Below are positions 9,039 to 16,724 of a DNA stretch of 38,387 nt, one piece after another. A program made the position numbers and the translations under genes. Every line of letters starts with the position of its first letter. The stretch's first letter is position 1. The DNA comes from an uncultured Ignavibacteria bacterium (GTDB taxonomy: Bacteria > Bacteroidota > Ignavibacteria > Tepidaquicellales > Tepidaquicellaceae), in assembly GCA_937872315.1 (NCBI GenBank), contig CALMST010000081.1:1-38387 (forward strand). Direction: 5' to 3'. The notes beneath the pieces were generated by a model. The model saw only the letters and a program-made list of their open reading frames with translations, made no database searches and was not told the origin of the DNA.

Positions 9039-9271
9039 CAGGTTCCAATATAATAAACCCTTTCTTCTTCAACTTACTTAGCAGCATACAAAAGTACGGT
9101 CTTTATATCATCTGCTTCCAGCTCAGGGAAAACTTTCATTATTTCATCAACCGAAATAATTGCTGAAAGGGAATTTAAAATTTATTCAACTGTAATTCTC
9201 ATTCCTCAGATCACAGGTTTTCCGGTCATTATTTCCGGATCTACTGTTATTCTGTTTAATATCTTATCCAT
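9038..9271 (-). pseudogene. DUF433 antitoxin, inactivated by three in-frame stops
   Basis: From ATG 9271 one frame encodes 77 codons with a clear DUF433 pattern. It starts MDKILNRITVDPEIMTGKPV, then has the G-x-RITVE segment, SVDEIMKVFPELEADDIKT and VLLYAAK. Stops interrupt it at codon 22 (TGA where the family has Arg in the IRGTR motif), codon 30 (TAA) and codon 66 (TAA), again without any frameshift. DUF433 proteins are small DNA-binding antitoxins encoded just before DUF5615 toxins, which is the arrangement here. It cannot make a functional product, and the neighbouring toxin is also broken. Confidence 0.85.
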
Positions 9272-9293
9272 AATAATGTGTTATTAATGAATT

Positions 9294-12278
9294 TTATTTA
9301 CTGATTGCAATCTCTATAGCTTGTTCAAATAACATCAATTTCCCGGCTTCATAAGATTTTAAAAATTCCTTTTCACTCAATTTCTTTTTCAACTCCACTA
9401 TTAAGTTATCAAAAAAGATTTGATCTACCTTAGGAAATATAATTTTATTCGATTCAAAATATTTTTCTTTTATAAACCCAAGCATTTTTAAAGCTTGAAT
9501 ATTTTGTCCCGCAAAACAATGAAATTCTGCCAGTCTTAAAATATTGAGAGCAATGTCTTTTTTATTTCCTGTTTCATAATAAATATTAAGACTTTCATGA
9601 TAATACTCCCTTGCTTTTTCATATTCGTTTTTCAGAAATGCAATTCTGCCTAAATAGTAAAGACAACATGCAGTTTGTGACAGTGACCTTATCTCACGAT
9701 TGACTGCAAGACTATCCTTTATTAATTTTAATGCCTGTTCTGTTTCTTCCTTTTCCAGTCTTGATTTCCCTAAATTGCACAGAGAATCTGCTATAAGTGA
9801 TTTATCTCCCATCTCTATGCAAATTTTCAGACTCTCTTCATAGAAATTTGATGCTTTCAAATAGTCTCCCTGATTATAAGCAGTATGTCCCAGGTTAAGG
9901 AATGAAATTGAAATACCATTTCTATCTCCAATCTCATGTCTGATCCGGAGACTCTCGTTTAGTAAATCAGTAGCCTTTTCATATTCTCCCTGTTCAAAAG
10001 CCAGAACGCCCAGATTGTTGAGAGTAATGCCTATACCAAGTTTATCTTTTAACTCACGGCGAATTTCCAGACACTCCTCAAACAGTTTATTTGCTTTGAT
10101 GAAATCTCCAAGTTTTGAAACCACATTACCTATATTGTTTAAAGTTATTGCAATACCATTTTTATTTTCACTCTCCCTGTAAATTTCAAGATTTTCCTCA
10201 TAATATTCTGCCGCTTGCTCATATCTCCCCTGGTCAAATTCATTAACTCCCAATGAGTTAAGTGTATCCGTAATTCCCTGTTTCTCTCCAACCTCACGCC
10301 AATACTTCAAACTCCTGTTCAAAAAATTTTTTGCCTTTTCAAAATCTCCATTTAATCTGGCAAATTTTCCAATAAAGTAATTAACTCTGCAGAAATAAAA
10401 ATCCATAGATTCCGGCTGCTTTTTTAAAACAATTTCAAGCCATAACATTGCCTCAGATATTTTTCCGATTATAAACAAATACTGTGCAATTGCTCCTACT
10501 AATCTCGCTCCCGTTTCATTTTCATTATTTTCCAACGACCAGATCAATCCCTTTTCTAAATTTTTATATTCATTATTTAAAACTTTTATCCAAAATGCAG
10601 CATTACTTCCCCTGAAATTTTTGCTAGCCGTCTCCGCTAGTTCAATTTGATAATTTAGAAACCGACTCATAATGTTTTTATATTCATCTGACATTAATAG
10701 TTTTTCATGTCCGTATTGCTTTATAGTTTCAAGCATTGTATAGCGATTGTTATCCTGATTAAAAATCACTATTGACTTATCTGTTAAATTACTCAGCTGA
10801 TCCAATATCTCTTCTTTTTGAATTATCGATATATCCGAACAAATTTCCTCAGCAGCATCTAAATTCCATCCTCCGGAAAAAACAGATAATCTGCTCCATA
10901 GTGTTTTTTCTTTTTCGGAAAGCAAATCATAACTCCAGTCTATTAAAGCTTTCAGAGTCTGCTGTCTAGGTAATGCAGTACGCTTTCCACCGGTAAGTAA
11001 TTTAAATCTGTCATCCAGTCTTTCATTTATTTTTTCAATAGATAATATTTTTAATCTCACTGCTGCAAGTTCAATTGCAAGTGGGATACCGTCCAGTTTA
11101 TGACAAATATCCGCAAGTGCCGGTGCATTTTCATTATTAACTCTGAAATTCTTATTTACACTTAATGCTCTTTCAATAAATAATCTAACTGCTTCATATT
11201 GAGTAAGCTGTTCAGGAGATTCCTTTTCTTTTGGATCCGGAGTCTCAAGTGACAAAGTTTTATGTATCTGTTCGCCGTAACATACTAGAGCTTCCCGGCT
11301 TGTTGCTATTATTTTTAATTTTGGAGAGTTTTTTAAAATCTTTTCTGAGAGAATTGCACAAGCTTTAATTATATGTTCACAGTTATCAAGTATAATTAAT
11401 ATTTCCTTATCCTGAAGATAATCAGTTAATGTATCTTCGGTTTTTTGTTTCGGTTGTTCTTTTATTCCTATTGCCTGCATGATTGCATTCGGAAGAAGCT
11501 CAGGTTCTATCAATGAAGCCAGCTCAACAAACCAAACTCCGTTTCCAAAGTAATCAATAATTTCCGCTGCAATCTGAAGTGACAGTCGTGTCTTACCAGT
11601 TCCACCCGGACCGGTTAGAGTTAGGAGTCGTTTTTCTTTTAAAATGCTTTTAATCTGCCTCATCTCTTCCTCACGTCCTATAAAACTCGACAATTGAACC
11701 GGTAAATTATTCGGGCGTGCATCAAGTGTTTTTAATTGTGGAAATTCTTCACGTATTCCTTCAGCAACAATCTGATACAACCGAATCGGCTGGATTAAAT
11801 CTTTTAATCGTCTTTCACCTAAATCTCTGAATGAAATTTCTGAAAAAATATTATTTTTTAACAATTCATATGTATCATTTGAAATAATTATTTGCTCACC
11901 GTATGTAGCCGACATTACTCTCGCTGTGCGGGCAAGTGTAATATATCCCATATAATTTTCACCGTTCCATTCCGCTGCACCGCTGTGTATTCCGATTCTT
12001 GTTTTAATAACAACATCATCCCACTTATAATTTGCAAGATTTTTCTGAATAATTACAGCTGCACTCACTGCATCTTCCGGACTTTCAAAAGCACAGTAAA
12101 AAGCATCGCCTATATTGTCAAACACAAATCCGTTGTTTGATTCAATTGCTTCATACAAGATCAAATGATGTTTCTCTATAGCAGAATGTATTGTCTCCGG
12201 ATATTCCTGTGAAAGCCGGGTGCTGCCTTCAATATCGGTAAAAAGAAAAGTTACTGTGCCTGATGGAGGATTATTCAT
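9294..12278 (-). CDS. Cyclase-like / STAND ATPase / TPR regulatory protein
   Basis: The protein has 994 residues from ATG 12278 (MNNPPSGTVTF). A TTG seven codons upstream would also be open but looks unneeded. Residues about 8-170 form a class III cyclase-like domain (FLFTDIEGSTRL). The two metal aspartates are kept, but the usual Lys before GDA is replaced (FDNIGDAF) and the Asn of the N-x3-R pair is Ala (ARTAR), so catalysis is doubtful. Residues about 195-540 are a predicted NTPase of the STAND/AfsR type: FIGREEEM, Walker A GPGGTGKT, Walker B ILIILDNCEH, GIPLAIELAA, then a winged-helix-like part. The C-terminal 400 residues are TPR repeats such as LGVNEFDQGRYEQAAEYYEE. No DNA-binding domain is seen. 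It probably senses a ligand through the TPRs. The gene is monocistronic and downstream of hairpin-rich DNA. Confidence 0.88.
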   Translation of the reverse strand: MNNPPSGTVTFLFTDIEGSTRLSQEYPETIHSAIEKHHLILYEAIESNNGFVFDNIGDAFYCAFESPEDAVSAAVIIQKNLANYKWDDVVIKTRIGIHSGAAEWNGENYMGYITLARTARVMSATYGEQIIISNDTYELLKNNIFSEISFRDLGERRLKDLIQPIRLYQIVAEGIREEFPQLKTLDARPNNLPVQLSSFIGREEEMRQIKSILKEKRLLTLTGPGGTGKTRLSLQIAAEIIDYFGNGVWFVELASLIEPELLPNAIMQAIGIKEQPKQKTEDTLTDYLQDKEILIILDNCEHIIKACAILSEKILKNSPKLKIIATSREALVCYGEQIHKTLSLETPDPKEKESPEQLTQYEAVRLFIERALSVNKNFRVNNENAPALADICHKLDGIPLAIELAAVRLKILSIEKINERLDDRFKLLTGGKRTALPRQQTLKALIDWSYDLLSEKEKTLWSRLSVFSGGWNLDAAEEICSDISIIQKEEILDQLSNLTDKSIVIFNQDNNRYTMLETIKQYGHEKLLMSDEYKNIMSRFLNYQIELAETASKNFRGSNAAFWIKVLNNEYKNLEKGLIWSLENNENETGARLVGAIAQYLFIIGKISEAMLWLEIVLKKQPESMDFYFCRVNYFIGKFARLNGDFEKAKNFLNRSLKYWREVGEKQGITDTLNSLGVNEFDQGRYEQAAEYYEENLEIYRESENKNGIAITLNNIGNVVSKLGDFIKANKLFEECLEIRRELKDKLGIGITLNNLGVLAFEQGEYEKATDLLNESLRIRHEIGDRNGISISFLNLGHTAYNQGDYLKASNFYEESLKICIEMGDKSLIADSLCNLGKSRLEKEETEQALKLIKDSLAVNREIRSLSQTACCLYYLGRIAFLKNEYEKAREYYHESLNIYYETGNKKDIALNILRLAEFHCFAGQNIQALKMLGFIKEKYFESNKIIFPKVDQIFFDNLIVELKKKLSEKEFLKSYEAGKLMLFEQAIEIAISK

Positions 12279-12299
12279 TTTGCAAATTACTAAAATCAA

Positions 12300-12818
12300 C
12301 AGTAAAATTGAATATCTATATATTCTGTCAATTTAAATTTGCACATAAGAGTTCATAACATTTCAGTGCCGTCCAATATATTTTAAAGAAAGGAATCATG
12401 TTTTAAAATACTCTTATTCTAATCAGATTATCTTTGTTGAACCCCTACTAATGGCAGCGAAAATAATCACAGAAGTTTTTTGCTTTTTAAAATTCCCCCC
12501 AGCAATATATTGACGTTAAGAATTCTTGAGAAATTGTTAAAATAAAATATCCTTATCGGAGAAATTTGCGAAGCAATTTTGAGTTGGATGTTTTATTTCA
12601 ATTTCGAAAAGAATTTAGGCAATCTAATACCAGCGGGCGACTTTGTGTTACTTTTTTGGTCGTTCAAAAAATGTAAGTAGAAAATAATGAATCCGGATTC
12701 ATGGACGTAATCATTTTGAACGGGTGTGAAAACATTTCAAAAAAGAATGAAAAAAGTCCGTTCAATTTTGATGAACTTATTTTAAATTGCTTTTAAAAGT
12801 TATTTTATAATTAAAAAG
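12300..12818. other. Divergent intergenic region with nested inverted repeats
   Basis: No gene is seen in about 520 bp between divergent genes. Three structures stand out. The first is an imperfect stem of about 20 bp, with arms at about 12530-12552 and 12586-12605. The second is a perfect 16-bp palindrome ATGAATCCGGATTCAT at 12687-12702. The third is an enclosing inverted repeat CGTTCAAAAAATG (12661) / CATTTTGAACG (12712), with a third related copy CCGTTCAATTTTGATGAAC at 12758. They may be remnants of small mobile repeats or regulatory sites. Confidence 0.55.
12687..12702. repeat. 16-bp perfect palindrome
   Basis: ATGAATCCGGATTCAT is self-complementary across all 16 bases and is centred inside the larger CGTTCAAAA...TTTTGAACG inverted repeat. 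It lies about 120 bp upstream of the methyltransferase start. It could be an operator or the loop-side part of a cruciform; the sequence alone cannot decide. Confidence 0.6.
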
Positions 12819-13574
12819 TTGATATATCAAAATTTAATAAATACTTACAAATCTCTGTGTTCAGAATTTTATGATCTGGATAAACCCGTTGCTCCAAAGG
12901 GCGTTCTGGATTTCTATATAAATGAAATAAAGAGGAGCGATCAACCGGTACTGGAGCCAATGTGCGGGACAGGCAGGTTTTTGATACCAATACTGGAACA
13001 GGGAATAGATATTGAAGGAGCGGATGCTTCATCAGAAATGCTTCTTCGCTGTAAGCAAAATTCACAGAACAAAAATCTGAATCCGGTTTTGTATAATCAA
13101 AAAATTCAGGATTTTAAACTTCCGGAGAAATACGGTTTAATATTTATTCCGTCAGGCTCAATCGGATTGATTACAGAAGAGGAAGAGGTAAAACAATGTT
13201 TAAGAAGTCTTTACTCCAGTCTGAAAAAGAGAGGGAAAATACTGATAGAATTTGAAACTCCTGTTGGAATTTCAGGAGACGGATCTTTTGAAAACAGGGA
13301 AGTAATATGCCGCGATCATTCAGTGATCAATCTGACTACAACATCAGATTTTGATTTTGAAAAAAATATAGAAACAATAAAATGTGAATATAATAAAATT
13401 ACTGACAGTACTGTTACGTTGACCGAAGTTGAACATCTAAAAATTAAATACCACCATGAGAATGAATTCAAAGAACTAATGGAAGTGGGAGGGTTTACTG
13501 AAATTGAAAAATTGAACATTCAGTCTCCTGAGGTTCCGGAAAATAATGTTTTGTTCAGGGGAGTCAAAGTCTGA
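12819..13574 (+). CDS. Class I SAM-dependent methyltransferase
   Basis: The protein has 251 residues. Motif I is VLEPMCGTGRFLIPILEQG at about residues 44-62, and the acidic ribose-binding loop is GADASSEML. These indicate a Rossmann-fold SAM methyltransferase acting in the cytoplasm on an unknown substrate. The N-terminal LCSEFYDLDKP segment is typical of this methyltransferase subgroup, so the start must lie near the TTG at 12819. No in-frame ATG occurs before motif I and no strong ribosome binding site is visible, so the exact start is uncertain. It is monocistronic: a MITE-like repeat follows 62 bp after its stop. Confidence 0.85.
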   Translation: MIYQNLINTYKSLCSEFYDLDKPVAPKGVLDFYINEIKRSDQPVLEPMCGTGRFLIPILEQGIDIEGADASSEMLLRCKQNSQNKNLNPVLYNQKIQDFKLPEKYGLIFIPSGSIGLITEEEEVKQCLRSLYSSLKKRGKILIEFETPVGISGDGSFENREVICRDHSVINLTTTSDFDFEKNIETIKCEYNKITDSTVTLTEVEHLKIKYHHENEFKELMEVGGFTEIEKLNIQSPEVPENNVLFRGVKV

Positions 13575-13635
13575 CTTCTATAGAATTGATTCAGCTAAAT
13601 ACAATTCTTAAAATCTAAAATCTAAAAAGGAATCT

Positions 13636-13810
13636 CAGTCTTGTCCAAAACGATTAATAAAATTTATTCTTTATCTGAATATAGAAAATCTAACCGATTT
13701 TCTTTTGAAAGATCAAAAGAAAGGTACTGTGTTAATAATCAAGTACCAACAACATACGCGTATGTTGTTTTAACAATTATTAATCTTATAAAATGTTTTG
13801 GTCAATACTG
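13636..13810. mobile_element. MITE-like element, copy B, with 9-bp target duplication
   Basis: The 175-bp element starts CAGTCTTGTCCAAAACG and ends CAAAACATTTT-type sequence in inverted orientation (AAAATGTTTTGGTCAATACTG), giving imperfect terminal inverted repeats of about 20 bp. Both outer ends abut AAGGAATCT (13627-13635 and 13811-13819), a perfect 9-bp direct repeat that looks like a target-site duplication. The interior has the family hairpin (TTTCTTTTG/CAAAAGAAA) and a 22-bp perfect palindrome at 13748-13769. It contains no transposase, so it would be non-autonomous. A caution: AAGGAATCT also occurs just right of copy C. Confidence 0.7.
13748..13769. repeat. 22-bp perfect palindrome inside element copy B
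   Basis: The half-site AACAACATACG is followed directly by its reverse complement CGTATGTTGTT. It replaces the core seen in copies A and C, so it is a copy-specific insertion or rearrangement in the middle of the element. With the neighbouring GGTACT/AGTACC pair it would fold into a compact structure. Confidence 0.8.
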
Positions 13811-13834
13811 AAGGAATCTGATAAAAAGAAAGAA

Positions 13835-14235
13835 ATGACTTTTCGGTAACAGTAAATCCCCCTGCAGAAATACTCTGGAAAAAATGGACAAGTCCTGAAG
13901 ATATCAAAAACCGGAACTATGCATCAGACGACTGGCATACTACAAAAGCTGATAATGATTTAAGAACCGGAGGAAAGATTTCTTCAAGAAAGGAAACAAT
14001 GGACGGGAGTATGGGCTTTGATTTCTATGGGGTCTATGACAATATTATTACAAATGAGCTTATTGAATTTAAACTTGGAGACGGCAGAAAAGTAAAAGTA
14101 AAATTTGTAAAGGAAAACAATGCAGTTAAAGTGACGATAATATTTGAAGCTGAAAGTGAGAATTCCATTGAACTGCAAAAGACCGGCTGGCAGGCAATAC
14201 TTGATAATATTAAAAAATATACTGAAACAGAGTAA
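13835..14235 (+). pseudogene. SRPBCC (AHSA1-like) protein with frameshift at the start
   Basis: One frame from about 13840 to the stop at 14235 encodes a near-complete SRPBCC/AHSA1-type protein: FSVTVNPPAEILWKKWTSPE, then NYASDDWHTTKA, LRTGGKISSR, GFDFYGVYD and the C-terminal GWQAILDNIKKY. Such proteins bind hydrophobic ligands in a helix-grip fold. The only sensible ATG (13835) is out of frame by one base: it reads MTFR-stop. Adding one T to the TTTT run at 13840-13843 would give MTFSVTVN and restore the gene. Two stops precede the frame at 13819-13824. The MITE-like element ends 25 bp upstream. The options are true inactivation, homopolymer slippage, or an assembly error. Internal initiation at 13999 would lose a third of the domain. 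Confidence 0.7.
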
Positions 14236-14358
14236 ACAGCAGATTTTTATATAAATATTCTCCGGAAACCTGATAATAAAAATTTAATTTTTTTCAGATA
14301 TTTTCAAAGTTACATTTTTATATGTTTAAGATTATTTATACAATTTATATATTTGCAA

Positions 14359-14775
14359 ATGGTAAACAATATTGATGAAAAGCAACTGAAAATCAGTTCA
14401 AACCCTTTCTTAAGATGGCTTTTAATTATTAGCGGTTTCGTACTCACGGGAATAGGAATTGCAGGAATGTTCCTGCCGTTACTTCCAACGACAATATTTC
14501 TTCTTCTTGCTGCATGGTGTTTTGCAAGAAGTTCTGAAAAGTTTTATAAATGGCTTCATAACAACAGATTTTTTGGAAAATATCTTTCTGATTACAGTTC
14601 GGGAAGAGGAATGACCCTGAGATCAAAAATATTTTCCATAACTTTTCTCTGGGCCGGAATTCTTTTTTCAGTTTTTTATGCTACAGAAGTATTTTATGTG
14701 AGGATCTTATTATTAACAATAGCAATCGGTGTTACATGGCATTTACTGGCAATAAAAACCGCAGATAAGAATTAA
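14359..14775 (+). CDS. DUF454 (YbaN-like) inner membrane protein
   Basis: The protein has 138 residues from ATG 14359. Two TM helices lie near residues 20-60, around GIGIAGMFLPLLPTTIFLLL, and two more near residues 85-130. The conserved LPLLPTTIFLLLAAWCFARSS segment and the amphipathic YKWLHNNRFFGKYLSDY loop mark DUF454, whose biochemical role is unknown. The TATATTTGC just before the ATG resembles a Bacteroidota -7 element, which would make the transcript nearly leaderless. It is a single gene between the broken SRPBCC gene and tRNA-Arg. Confidence 0.9.
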   Translation: MVNNIDEKQLKISSNPFLRWLLIISGFVLTGIGIAGMFLPLLPTTIFLLLAAWCFARSSEKFYKWLHNNRFFGKYLSDYSSGRGMTLRSKIFSITFLWAGILFSVFYATEVFYVRILLLTIAIGVTWHLLAIKTADKN

Positions 14776-14912
14776 ACTATTCATTTCATAAATCCACAGC
14801 TTTATTAAGATCAGAAAATAATTAAGTATTTTTCAGCATAATACATCGAATATTCAAAATACCACTGAATTTCTCGTTTTGCTTTAGTATTTTGTGTGTT
14901 AATGTTAAATTC

Positions 14913-14986
14913 GCCCTTGTAGCTCAGGTGGATAGAGCAGCAGTTTCCTAAACTGCTTGTCGGATGTTCGAGTCATCCCAAGGGCA
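14913..14986 (+). tRNA. tRNA-Arg, anticodon CCT
   Basis: A complete cloverleaf can be drawn. The acceptor stem is GCCCTTG/CAAGGGC, the D stem GCTC/GAGC, and the anticodon stem GCAGT/ACTGC with loop TTCCTAA. The anticodon CCT is at 14959-14961 minus 12, that is positions 14947-14949. The T stem is GGATG/CATCC with loop TTCGAGT, and the discriminator is A. CCA is not encoded. It reads AGG arginine codons. Confidence 0.97.
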
Positions 14987-15081
14987 CTTATTTAATTTTC
15001 AATTTTCAATTATAAATGTTCAATTTATTATTTATCTGATTGACATTTCGGCATAAAAGAAAATTCATAACTACCCTTTAA

Positions 15082-15816
15082 ATGAAAAAAAAGATAGCTT
15101 TGGTGACGGGCGGAGCGAGAAGATTGGGGAAAGACATTTGTTTAGAATTAGGAAGCTCAGGATTTGATTTAATATTAACTTACAACAATAGCAGTAAGGA
15201 AATTTTAGATAAAACATTATCTGAGATCAAAGATACCGGTGCATCAGTGGTCGCATATAAATGTGATGTAACGAAAGTTAAAAATATCAGGGGCTTGTTT
15301 GATAAAGTTGAAAATAAATTCAACCGTTTAGATTTACTTGTAAATAATGCTGCTATATTTGAGCGTACAGAATTTACTGAAACTTCTGAAGATTTTTTTG
15401 ATAAATTCACAGACACTAATCTGAAGAGTGTATTTTTTTGTTGCCAGGAAGCAGCAAAGATCATGCTTAAAAACAAAAAGGAAACGGGTAGAATAATCAA
15501 CATTGCCTCTCTGGGTGCCATTGAAAACTGGACCGGTTATATTCCATATTCTATTTCTAAAGCGGGTGTACAAAAGCTGACAAAACAGTTAGGAAAAAAA
15601 CTTGCACCTGATATTCTTGTAAATGCAATAGCTCCCGGAACGGTTTTTATTGAAAATGATGAAAATAAGACGGTAGATCAAAAAGAGAAAAGTAAATATC
15701 CTATGAAGAGATTTGCAGTTTCAAAAGACATTACATCTCTGGTAAGATATCTGGCTTTGGAGAATAATTATATTACAGGGCAGATGATAGTAGTGGACGG
15801 GGGAAGGAGTTTGTGA
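15082..15816 (+). CDS. Short-chain dehydrogenase/reductase (FabG-like)
   Basis: The protein has 244 residues, the usual SDR length. The cofactor loop TGGARRLG at residues 9-16 has Arg residues that favour NADPH. It also has CDVT, the NNAA motif near residue 89, and the catalytic Ser (IASLGA) and YSISK of the S-Y-K triad near residues 142-160. The C-terminal GQMIVVDGG is typical. The best fit is a 3-oxoacyl-ACP-reductase-like or pteridine-reductase-like enzyme; the substrate cannot be read from sequence. It stands alone after tRNA-Arg, with 65 bp to the next gene on the same strand. Confidence 0.92.
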   Translation: MKKKIALVTGGARRLGKDICLELGSSGFDLILTYNNSSKEILDKTLSEIKDTGASVVAYKCDVTKVKNIRGLFDKVENKFNRLDLLVNNAAIFERTEFTETSEDFFDKFTDTNLKSVFFCCQEAAKIMLKNKKETGRIINIASLGAIENWTGYIPYSISKAGVQKLTKQLGKKLAPDILVNAIAPGTVFIENDENKTVDQKEKSKYPMKRFAVSKDITSLVRYLALENNYITGQMIVVDGGRSL

Positions 15817-15883
15817 AATAATTATGTACAAAAGATCTTAATTCTGAAAAAATAAATTTTTGAGTATAATTAAAAAAATCTGA

Positions 15884-16714
15884 ATGAAGTTTTTAAACAA
15901 GTCACCCAAAGCGTATCATGATCTGAAATTTTTAAATTCACCATCTGCAAGAAATATTAGAATTCTGACAGAATACCATGAACCAATGGAAAGGTTCAGA
16001 AGGAATAAAATATTTCATACCATTGTATTCTTTGGTTCTGCAAGAACGCTTCCCGAAAAGAAAGCAAAAGCAAATCTTAATGCAGTAAAGAAAAAGGTCA
16101 AAGCATCAAAAAAGATCGATTTAAAATTAACCAGAGAGTTAAAGAGCGCGGAAATGGATCTTCACATGTCAAAGTATTATGAAGAGACAGTTGAGCTTTC
16201 ATATATGCTGACCAGGTGGGCAATGAATCTGGATAAGCCAAATAAATTTGTCGTATGCTCTGGAGGCGGTCCGGGAATCATGGAAGCAGCAAACAAAGGA
16301 GCATATAAAGCAAAGGGATTATCAATGGGACTTAATATTTCTTTACCATTTGAGCAGTATCCGAATCCATACATTACACCTGAGCTGAATGTTGAGTTTC
16401 ATTACTTCTTCATGAGAAAATTCTGGTTTGCATATCTTGCTAAAGCATTGATAATAATGCCGGGCGGATTTGGCACACTGGATGAACTCATGGAAGTGCT
16501 AACTCTTGTGCAGACAAAAAAATTAAGGAAGAAAATTACGGTGGTTATTTATGGTAAAGAATTCTGGGATAAGATAATAAACATGAAAAGTTTAGTAGAG
16601 ACAAACGTGATCTCTCCGGAAGATCTGAAATTATTTAAATTTGTGAATTCTCCTCAGGAGGCATTTGACTATCTTACCAAGAAGATCACAAAAAACTATG
16701 TGGTAACCAAATAG
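15884..16714 (+). CDS. LOG-family nucleotide-binding protein
   Basis: The protein has 276 residues. It carries the LOG (lysine decarboxylase-like) Rossmann fold with CSGGGPGIMEAANKGA near residues 126-142 and the PGGFGTLDE motif near residue 193. Characterised LOG proteins cleave ribose 5-phosphate from nucleoside 5'-monophosphates; this member's substrate is unknown. An extra charged, Lys-rich helical insertion at about residues 60-90 separates the first strand (FFGSARTLPE) from the rest, as in the longer TIGR00730-like proteins of the FCB group. The following yicC starts 10 bp after its stop, so co-transcription with the yicC-gmk-rpoZ group is likely. Confidence 0.9.
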   Translation: MKFLNKSPKAYHDLKFLNSPSARNIRILTEYHEPMERFRRNKIFHTIVFFGSARTLPEKKAKANLNAVKKKVKASKKIDLKLTRELKSAEMDLHMSKYYEETVELSYMLTRWAMNLDKPNKFVVCSGGGPGIMEAANKGAYKAKGLSMGLNISLPFEQYPNPYITPELNVEFHYFFMRKFWFAYLAKALIIMPGGFGTLDELMEVLTLVQTKKLRKKITVVIYGKEFWDKIINMKSLVETNVISPEDLKLFKFVNSPQEAFDYLTKKITKNYVVTK

Positions 16715-16724
16715 AAAGGAAAAA

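Noticed and set aside
8892-9252. Reassigned stop codons explaining the in-frame TAA/TGA codons
   Set aside because: All intact genes in the window end at TAA, TAG or TGA in the standard way, and the stops cluster only in this one gene pair, so decay is the simpler explanation.
14880-15081. Integrated island using tRNA-Arg as attachment site
   Set aside because: No integrase gene and no repeated 3' end of the tRNA were seen downstream; the following genes are housekeeping.
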